A DNA stretch of 64,000 bases, taken from NCBI GenBank assembly GCA_023014365.1, contig JAEBUN010000006.1:806001-870000 (forward strand), read 5' to 3'. This document shows positions 56,326 to 64,000 of this stretch, in pieces. Every line of letters begins with the position of its first letter. Within the stretch, counting starts at the first letter, position 1. The notes under the pieces were generated by a model, which worked only from the letters and a program-made list of their open reading frames with translations, did not search any database and had not been told where the DNA came from. Source of the DNA: Lepiota brunneoincarnata. Lineage: Eukaryota > Basidiomycota > Agaricomycetes > Agaricales > Agaricaceae. The translations under genes were made by a program, and so were the position numbers.

Positions 56326-57977
56326 ATGCCTGTCGGTAGAAGGAACAAGGTCAAGGGTGTCCAGTTCACCATCATGGTTGTCGGTCTGTATTCGCGCCTA
56401 TGGCTCTGCATCCTCGTATGATTGCTCACTGGCGCTTGAACAGGTGCCTCTGGTACCGGGCGAACCACTTTTGTCAATACGCTTTGCGACTCAAATTTGT
56501 TGCCTCACAAAGTCTGCGATGACCCGGGGGCTGCACATCTGGAGGATGCCATTAAGATTCGGCCTGTAGACGTCGGTAGGTGCCGCCGCGATTGTCAACG
56601 CATTTTGAACTCATCCTCATTTATCACCAGAGCTCGAGGAGGATGGTATCCGTATTGCCCTCACGATCGTCGACACCCCCGGATTCGGTGAAAATATCAA
56701 CAACGAAGCTGCGTGAGCCCGCCCCCACCATCTTCTCGCATACCTCACGATACTTACACCTTACCCCTAGGTTCCAAGAAATCACGAATTACCTTGAGCG
56801 CCAGTATGATGACATCCTTGCTGAGCAGTCCCGCATCAAGCGCAACCCTCGTTTCAAAGACAACCGCGTCCACGCTTTACTTTACTTCATTCCCCCTACC
56901 GGGCATGCGTAAGCCTTCATTTTGTGCTGCTTTTACGTGTAATATTTCTCATCTATCAACTTCCCAGACTCCGAGAGATGGACATTGAGCTTATGAGAAG
57001 GCTTTCTCCCCGTGTTAACGTTATTCCCGCTATTGGCAAGGCAGACTCCCTTACTCCTCGGGAACTCAAAGCGTTCAAGAAACGGGTGTGTTTTTCTTCG
57101 ATTCTGGACCTTGCCTCTAATAGCTGAGGTCCCATTCGCAGATCATGGAGGATATTGATCACTACGACATCCCGATCTACAACTTCCCCTACGATGCGGA
57201 GGAAGATGACGAGGAGACGGTTCAGGACAACGTGGAGCTGCGTGTAAGTAATCAAAGTAGTCATCACTCGGGGACAACCCAACATGATCCCTTCCATAGG
57301 CTCTCCTTCCTTTCGCTATTGTTGGGTCGGAAGAGGAGGCCCTCATTGATGGTGAACCCATCAGAGCCAGAGTATACCCATGGGGTATTGTTGAGGTTGA
57401 TAATCCTCACCACTCCGATTTTGTTAGGTTGAGGGGTGCTATTCTTGGGTGAGCGGGCATGTCTCTTTTTGTTGCCTATCCTCATATCTCATCGCCCGTC
57501 CTAGCTCCCACCTTGGTGACTTGAAAGCCTTGACTGAGGACGTCCTCTACGAGACCTACCGCACAGAAAAACTTTCCAAGAACATGCTCGAAGACTCCCG
57601 GTATGTTGAATAAGTCATTGCGAACCCTGGACACATGCCTAAGACCCCATGGCAGTGACTCCGAAATACCTCCTGAAGCCATAGCCAATCAGAGTGTAGT
57701 CATCAAAGAAGAACAGTTGCGCAAGGAACACGAGAGGGTCAGTGCATCCGTAATTTTCCTTCCACCCTATCAAGCTCATCACCACCCGACAGCTCCGTGA
57801 ATGGGAATTGAAGTCTCAACACGAAATCAGTGTTATGAAACAGAAGCTCGCCGCTAAGGAAGAAGCCCTCAGGTTAGGCAATCTCCTCGCTATGACATCC
57901 TCGAGCACGTATAATGACTCCAAATCTTCAGAAACCTTGAAGCACGCACATTTTCACAACCTGGATCTCCTTATTAA
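56326..57977 (+). CDS. Septin, Cdc11 type
   Basis: GTP-binding filament protein of the septin ring that acts in cytokinesis and hyphal shaping. Motifs in order: G1 P-loop GASGTGRTTF (the R in place of K is usual for Cdc11-type septins), G3 VDTPGFGENI, RRNPRFKD-like KRNPRFKDNRVHALLYFI, PPTGHA, G4 IPAIGKADSLTPRELKAF, then IMEDIDHYDIPIYNFPYD, LLPFAIVGSEEEALIDGE, ARVYPWGIVEVDN and HSDFVRLRGAILGSHLGDLK. The C-terminal coiled coil is EEQLRKEHERLREWELKSQH, EISVMKQKLAAKEEALRNLE. Nine short GT-AG introns join everything in frame, the last at 57873-57931, giving the ending ARTFSQPGSPY. Start MPVGRRNKVKGVQFTIMVV. No frame break was found. Confidence 0.93.
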
Positions 57978-58280
57978 TTTTCCGAACCCAACGATCTATG
58001 CCACCACATTCTTGGGAAAAGGATCCTGCGGGTCTCATGTTCTCTTTTTTGGTGATATAGTTATATACCCGTTGCAGATACCTATCTTTATGTTGCATTG
58101 TCCCACTGAATTGTGTTGGTGTTACCGTATCTTGGAGTGCTACTATTAAGTTTACGAACTGCATGAATCCCTCCCGTGAGAACAGCAGCGGAACAGAAGC
58201 GGTATATGTTTACCACGCGACAAAACGACGTCAATAGGCGCGCTTACAGCTAATAAGGTGCATATGAACTCTATTCGCTC

Positions 58281-61200
58281 ATGCCTCCACAAGAGCTCGA
58301 CGACGAGCTTGAGCAAATACGGTGAGCGTTGCAAGTAATGCCATCTTGCATCCATCCATCTCATTCATCGGCTCTTCATAGGCGCTATGAGGATTTCACA
58401 ACAATAGGTGTGCAGACCGAACTCACCTTGCCACCGAATCGATCATAAATGGAAACAAAACCAGATTGGATCCAGGACTCGATACTGGAACGAAATAGAC
58501 GAATCAAACGTGCTAGGGAAGCATATGCACCTCAGCGGGGCCCAAGGGGGAAAATAACCCTCCCGTGGCTATGGGCACAAGTCCGGAAAGCTATCGACGC
58601 AGGACAGGGCTGGTTCGTTGTTAGTTTAGTTGGTGCGCCGAATATTTCATCTCGTCATTTCACTCCATTGACCTCCACCCGACATTCCATAGGTGTGTGT
58701 ATAGGGATAAACGCAGCCATCATCTCTATCGTCACCGAATGGCTCTCCGATATCAAAATAGGGTATTGTTCGGACGGCTGGTGGCTGAACCAACAATTTT
58801 GTTGCTGGGAGATCGAAGGCGAGGAGGTGGACGGGTGTCAGTCCTGGAGACCTTGGAGTACTGTTACATTTGCGAGGTGGATTGTATTTATCATGTTTGC
58901 TGTGCGTATATTCTGTTTTGGATTTTGGATTAGGGAAGGGCTTATGTTGCCGGAAAATAGTCTGGCTTTGCGTTCATTGCGTCCCATCTGGTCAAGAATC
59001 TCGCGAAATATGCGGCAGGCTCTGGTATCTCGGAGATCAAGTGTATTCTAGGAGGGTTTGTTATGCAAGGGTTCCTCGGCTTCGCGACGTTTTTCATCAA
59101 GAGCATTACTTTGGTAATTCTTCGTTTCTGGCACAACCAAGGCCTTTTTCTTAAAACTGACATTTTTTTAGCCCCTCGTTATTGCGTCCGGCTTGTCCGT
59201 GGGCAAGGAAGGACCCTCGGTCCATGTCGCATGCTGTGTTGGGTGGCTCGTGGCTGGTCTGTTCAAGAAGTTTTCTCGTAGCCAAAGTGAGTTTTCCCTT
59301 CCCTACCCTCTCACGACATGAACAGTATCTTACTTTCGCAGGTAAAATGCGTGAAGTTATTACTGCGGCGAGTGCGGCCGGCGTCGCTGTCGCCTTCGGT
59401 TCGCCAATTGGGGGTGTCCTGTTTTCTATCGAAGTGAGTTGACGTTGTATTCGGGGCTGATGCCTTTCAAACTCGTTAATCTGTACCCCACTTTTTCTAT
59501 TCCGCAGGAGATGAGCCACAGCTTTAGCATCAAGACTATGTGGAGAAGTTTCTTTTGCGCTCTAATGGCGACATTCACACTTTCCGTACGTATCTCGCCA
59601 CCTTTCACTGCGTCATGGGCGATCGACGATCTGTGGGACCATAGGCTATGAACCCCTTCAGAACAGGAAAGCTCGTGCTCTTCCAAGTGACGTATGACCG
59701 TGACTGGCACTTCTTCGAGATCATCTTCTTCGTCATCCTAGGAATTTTTGGGGTACGTACGAAAGCGTAAAATGACGACCAAAACTTAAATGTGTTCGCA
59801 GGGTTTGTACGGCGCGTTCGTGGTCAAATTTAATCTCCAGGCTGCTGCGTTTCGCAGGAAGTACCTAGCGAATCATGGTGTTGCTGAAGCCGTTACGCTC
59901 GCCACACTGACAGCTGTGATTGGCTATTATAACCGATTTCTGCGCCTTGATATGACCTCAATGATGGGTATTCTTTTCCGAGAATGCGAAGGTGGAGGCA
60001 ACGTTTACAATTTATGCCAGTAAGCGGGTGCTCCATTTGCTCGACACTCCCGGAGTTCCGAGGACTAAAACTGAATCATGGTCTGCTCCTCACTCTCTAG
60101 AGCATCAATGCAGTGGCGTATCTCCAGTTCACTATTCCTCGCCACCGTGATCCGTATGGGATTCGTGGTGATTTCCTACGGCTGTAAGGTACCCGCGGGC
60201 ATTTTTGTTCCCTCTATGGCTATTGGCGCAACGTTTGGGAGAATGATTGGGATTCTCGTTAAAGCAGTATATCTGTGTGTACCACGGCGGCCGTGGCTCC
60301 TGTTGGCGCTAATTGATATCTATTCCCCAGGGCATATCCACAGTCAGGTGTCTTCAAGTTTTGCACCCCCGACGTACCTTGCATCACACCTGGCACATAC
60401 GCCTTCCTGGGTGCTGCTGCTGCTTTAAGGTAGAGGCCGTGACCCCACCGAGCCGCCGATGCTAAATCTTGCATCACAACAGTGGCGTCATGAGAATCAC
60501 CGTTACTGTTGTGGTAATCATGTTCGAGCTGACCGGTGCACTAACGTATATCCTCCCTACTATGGTAAGTGGTCTCCACCCTTTGCTCTTGTGGGGTGTA
60601 CGCTCCGCTTTCGCGGACATGCTTACGTGAATTTTACCTCGCTGCAGATTGTGTTGCTGGTGACGAAAGCTGTTGGCGACTTTTTGGGAACCAATGGGAT
60701 TGCAGATGAGATGATTCGGTTTAATGGTTTCCCGCTGCTGGAGAAGGAAGATCATGCATACAATGTAACTGGTGAGCTCGTGGCCTTTCGTCCTCTGGGA
60801 GCGCCACCTCTCATCTATGTTCCCTGCTCAGTGTCGAAGGTAATGCGAAGAGACGTCCATACAGTACCGGATATTGGATTGTGTGTTGAAGACGTTGGTG
60901 AGTGACTACAACGTCATTTGGGAAGAGGTGAATATTACTGACTCTAGACATAAAGAGGTATTATTGGCGTCGACGGATGTGAAAGGATTCCCTGTTGTGG
61001 CTGCGGACGGTTCCGGGAAATTCAGCGGTTTCATTGATCGAAGAGAAATATGCTATGTGCTAGGTATTTTCGCGGACTGCGGCCACGCCACGAATCGAGA
61101 GTTAATTTATATTATAGAGCGCATTTTCAAATCACGAGAAATCCATCGAAACACGCCATGCCTGTTTACGCCACACGATTTAGAAGGCATGGAGCCCGAT

Positions 61201-61699
61201 GGACGCCTGAGAGTTGAGGAAGAAAATTCGGAGGGTTTTTTTGCTTCGACGTTGACAGAAACCGGGATCAGCTTCTCGCCATGGGTAAATCGGGTACGTA
61301 GCACGATCCTTGTCCCTGTCACTGCGGGTCTTGAACTCTAGTCCGAACCTTTGGTAGATACCCATGACGGTGTCTCCACAGCTCCCATTAGAAATTGTAA
61401 TGCAGCTATTCAAACGGATGGGGTACGTTTGATTGATGGTTTGTGTGATTGGCATGGACCGGGGAACTCATTCGGAGATTGACAGCCCCCGTGTAATTCT
61501 AGTCGAAGACCATGGAGTGCTGGTCGGATTGGTGACTGTGAAAGATGTTCTGCGGTTCATTGCGACAGAAGAGCGTGATCGTGGACCCTCATGGGACGAA
61601 CGTGGAGGTCTTGACGGTCTCTTAGAGGAGGCGTGGACGTGGGCGAGTGATGCTGTATATAGAACTGTGGTTTGGAGCAGAAGACTGCTGAGGCGATAG
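58281..61699 (+). CDS. CLC-family chloride channel/transporter (Gef1-like)
   Basis: Voltage-gated chloride transporter of internal membranes. Start [14 protein letters not shown] at 58281, then RYEDFTTI and [19 protein letters not shown] landmarks are [57 protein letters not shown] (with the gating Glu of an antiporter-type CLC), [94 protein letters not shown] and [18 protein letters not shown]. The C-terminal cytosolic part has two CBS-like stretches ([17 protein letters not shown] with [16 protein letters not shown], and [20 protein letters not shown]). About fifteen GT-AG introns are needed. All joins I tested were in frame; a few internal ones were not tested. Same strand as the septin gene. 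Confidence 0.92.
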
Positions 61700-61932
61700 G
61701 GAACTGAATAATTTACATTCATCGCTACGCTAGACCCCCCCCTGCTTGGGCCACTACGTCATAAAACCGAAGGGCATTTCCTTTTATGGTGGTATATGTT
61801 TGAGCCACTCAGAATTCAGCAGAGGTGGAGTTGGGCCCCAATGGACTTGTCAACAGCCGAAAACACAGTCATCAGTATATCAGTCCCTTCCACCACCACC
61901 ACCACCTCCACGACTCCCCCCTTACTTGACAA

Positions 61933-62268
61933 ATGACTTTCCCAGCAGCTACGGAAAGTGGGCGACAACGCTACGCCCAGGAGCTCGCAGCGTATACCCT
62001 CCGCCAATACGCTGCTGCGCTATCCGTCAGCGCCCCTGAGGGTGATAAGATTCTCCTCCTGAAAACACAGACTCCTCAGCAGCACTCGAGTCTGCCAGAG
62101 AGCAAAACACCCGAAAATTCTGGTAGGTGTCATCCCACCTCTCCGTTGGTAGTTACAGGTGAGCCAGACACCGCTAGAGATATTGATAGCGACCAAAGCG
62201 TAAATTCCTCCCCCGAGGAAGAGCGGGCTAGCTCCCCAACAAGACTTCAGAAAAGGTTCTATATGTGA
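61933..62268 (+). CDS. Small acidic protein, function unknown
   Basis: Single open frame of 111 codons opening MTFPAATESGRQRYAQELAA, with a short amphipathic helix (YAQELAAYTLRQYAAALS) followed by a polar Ser/Glu-rich tail (SDQSVNSSPEEERASS). No domain recognised, no signal peptide. The composition is unlike the random frames nearby, and the frame starts 234 bp after the CLC stop. It may instead be the first exon of a longer gene. Confidence 0.4.
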   Translation: MTFPAATESGRQRYAQELAAYTLRQYAAALSVSAPEGDKILLLKTQTPQQHSSLPESKTPENSGRCHPTSPLVVTGEPDTARDIDSDQSVNSSPEEERASSPTRLQKRFYM

Positions 62269-62754
62269 GCTCCCCCGATTTTACTTTGATCCCGGTCATC
62301 TTGCTGATATATATCCCTTCAGCCCATGACAGAGAACTATCTTCATTCCGCCGCACCTATCGATAAGACGCGCGCTGCTGGAGTATATACCTCTTATTTC
62401 TTTGCTACATATGAACGCCAATGACAAACATTCATTGGCCTTGTCGTGCGGTGCGGATGCCTTACTGTGTGTCGCGAGTCACACAGTGGCGGACCCACCC
62501 AAGCCAGCACCCATATATATTCACGTCGGGATGCCTTCTGTTTCGATTGAACATGTTGATGATTGTCATTTGTGTGGAGTGGGAGTGTGGTGACACCGCT
62601 CCACTCGCTGCGCTTCTGGGTTGGCTCTTGACTGGACATCTGATTGGGCGATAGGAGCCAATATTGTACAGTGACAACAATAACTAGGCCAAGTGGCCTA
62701 GACCCTGAGGTCTTTTTTTTTTTTTGTCTTTTTCGCTGCCCCCTCACCTCTCTG
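62269..62754. other. Intergenic between converging genes
   Basis: No gene seen. An 11-base T run lies at about 62714-62725. Confidence 0.45.
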
Positions 62755-64000
62755 CTACTCTTCCATAACGTTATCGAACTGGTGGTTGCTGGTGGTTCGA
62801 ACGCTGCCGCTGCCACCAGTCTGGCCCGCTCGGTCTTGCTCGATCCACAAGCGCGACCACTTCGGGTAGACACGTTTGTATAACGACATACAGACAGTGT
62901 CCATTTGGTTGACTGGCCCATCAAAATGCGCTTTCAAGTACCCGTGCGTACCAAGCGATTCGCGAATGTGACCCTTTCTGCCGTGTTTGGTGTGAAGTTG
63001 GATTGGTTTGAAGTAGTGCACGTCGTCTGTTGTGTGTGTCAGCAATAACGGAAAGCTTATTGACAGGGGGTCGAGACTCGGTCGAGAAAGGGTGTGGAAG
63101 AATGGAAGGAACGAATCGGGGTTTCAATTTAGATGATGAAAAAGTGGAGAGCCCGGAAAAATTCTATAACAATAATGAACGGAGACACCCACCAGGATTG
63201 AAAAACATGTATCGGACCGTCGCAGTCTTCTTGTGTACCTTGAAAGGATGGCCGGTAAGGATTATTCGCTTGGCGATAATCCGAGTAGTGTCTGGATTCG
63301 CAAAGCTGCCCATAGCTACGAGATGGGGTGCTGGGTGACCGACGGAAGTTGAATCAGTATGCCGTGTGCCTTTTGATCGGGTCGGGGATGGAATGTGTGT
63401 TCCAGAGCGGTCTCTCATACATTCGATCCCATCGTTGCCGACCAAATGAAAAGATGGGTAGATCAGGGACTAACCTTGTGGATCTGAAGTTTCTCTGAGT
63501 AAAAGACAAGGTTGAGCGCCATAAATAATAGGACCGTAGATCGTCGCTACGTTCGTTACCCCATGGCGAAAATACCGCTCGAACTTGTGAACGTTGTTTG
63601 CACCTTTACCACCCCCTCGGGTGTGTTGACTGTATATCGGGTTGACAGCGAGACGGCGAGGTCCAATACATAGAGTTAGTTGATCCTACGATTGAAGGGG
63701 ATCAGTGAGTTTGTTCGTTGAATGACAATATGCTAATAAGACCTTTGACCGCACAGGCCCGCTATACTCGGTATTCCTTTGCATGGTAAAATGAAGGACG
63801 GATTTCTTGTGCTCGTGTTGGAACAATGAGAATAAGGTTACAGGCCCTCTGTTCGCTGCCTCTTGTGGTGCATCACGTATGTGAATGATCACCCGAGCAC
63901 CAGGCTGCAGGGATCAGCAACGTTTATCAACGATGAGGCCAATTTAAGAACCAACCTCGACAGCACCAGCTTCTTGCTCGGCTCTCCGGCGCACGCTACG
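62755..64000 (-). CDS. TSR1: TSR1, 40S ribosome assembly factor, 3' part (5' end outside the window)
   Basis: Tsr1 is a GTPase-like factor of pre-40S maturation. The visible C-terminal part reads: [20 protein letters not shown] with [40 protein letters not shown] with [40 protein letters not shown] with [20 protein letters not shown]; and [20 protein letters not shown] with [20 protein letters not shown] and [17 protein letters not shown]. This is the family's C-terminal order. GT-AG introns separate these blocks and all four joins are in frame; one acceptor (CCCAG) lies just before APHLVAMG. The stop at 62755 follows a tail of about 28 residues. The GTPase-like N-terminal domain lies beyond position 64000. 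Confidence 0.93.

Noticed and set aside
1..64000. Programmed +1 frameshifting as a genome-wide mechanism
   Set aside because: The breaks share a sign but no common slippery sequence or stop codon, and one has the opposite sign. Sequencing error is simpler.

Overview
This is a 64 kb nuclear window from a filamentous basidiomycete, most likely an Agaricomycete. The coding genes are cut by many short introns (about 45-75 nt). The gene set is typical of that group: a PalC-type BRO1 protein, a GPI-anchored GH18 chitinase, a secreted CE1 esterase with a fungal cellulose-binding module, a Cdc11-type septin and a CLC chloride transporter. I see no rRNA, convincing tRNA, CRISPR array, or recognisable transposon. 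Genes were joined by eye from exon fragments, so exon edges are my inference unless stated.

Layout. 0-6.4 kb: 5' part of cytosolic cysteinyl-tRNA synthetase (-), then two tandem Gti1/Pac2 (WOPR) regulator paralogues (+). 7.3-9.5 kb: TFIIA large subunit (-) and a small coiled-coil protein (+). 9.7-13.0 kb: divergent pair PalC (-) / PIG-U GPI transamidase subunit (+). 13.5-16.3 kb: divergent pair cysteine synthase 2 (-) / CoA-binding-fold protein (+). 16.7-18.5 kb: chitinase. 21.4-26.8 kb: C2H2 zinc-finger protein (-), YMC-type mitochondrial carrier (+), F-box protein (-). 29-30.1 kb: third WOPR paralogue (-). 30.1-35.2 kb: gene-poor. 35.2-42 kb: two membrane-anchored glutaredoxin-fold proteins (-) on either side of the CE1-CBM1 esterase, then a HAD phosphatase (+). 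42.9-44.4 kb: probable unrecognised spliced gene. 44.9-50.8 kb: low-complexity coiled-coil protein (-), BI-1/LFG membrane protein (+), CFA-synthase-like methyltransferase (+). 50.9-56.1 kb: Mdm31 (-) and a proline-rich gene built on a 153-bp minisatellite (-). 56.3-61.7 kb: Cdc11-type septin and CLC transporter (+). 62-64 kb: a small ORF (+) and the 3' part of TSR1 (-).

The genes do not form one pathway. Most are housekeeping (translation, ribosome assembly, transcription, GPI anchoring, mitochondria, septation) with some accessory wall- or plant-polymer-acting enzymes. The most notable points are: the local family of three WOPR regulators; a high share of GC-AG introns (six seen); a 6-nt and an 11-nt microexon; a glutaredoxin-like protein without its active-site cysteine; the coding minisatellite; and single-base frame breaks in at least ten otherwise conserved genes, nearly all of the same sign (one extra base). 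The last point looks more like insertion-biased consensus error than biology, and it affects every gene model given here. I did not find a convincing new multi-gene system.
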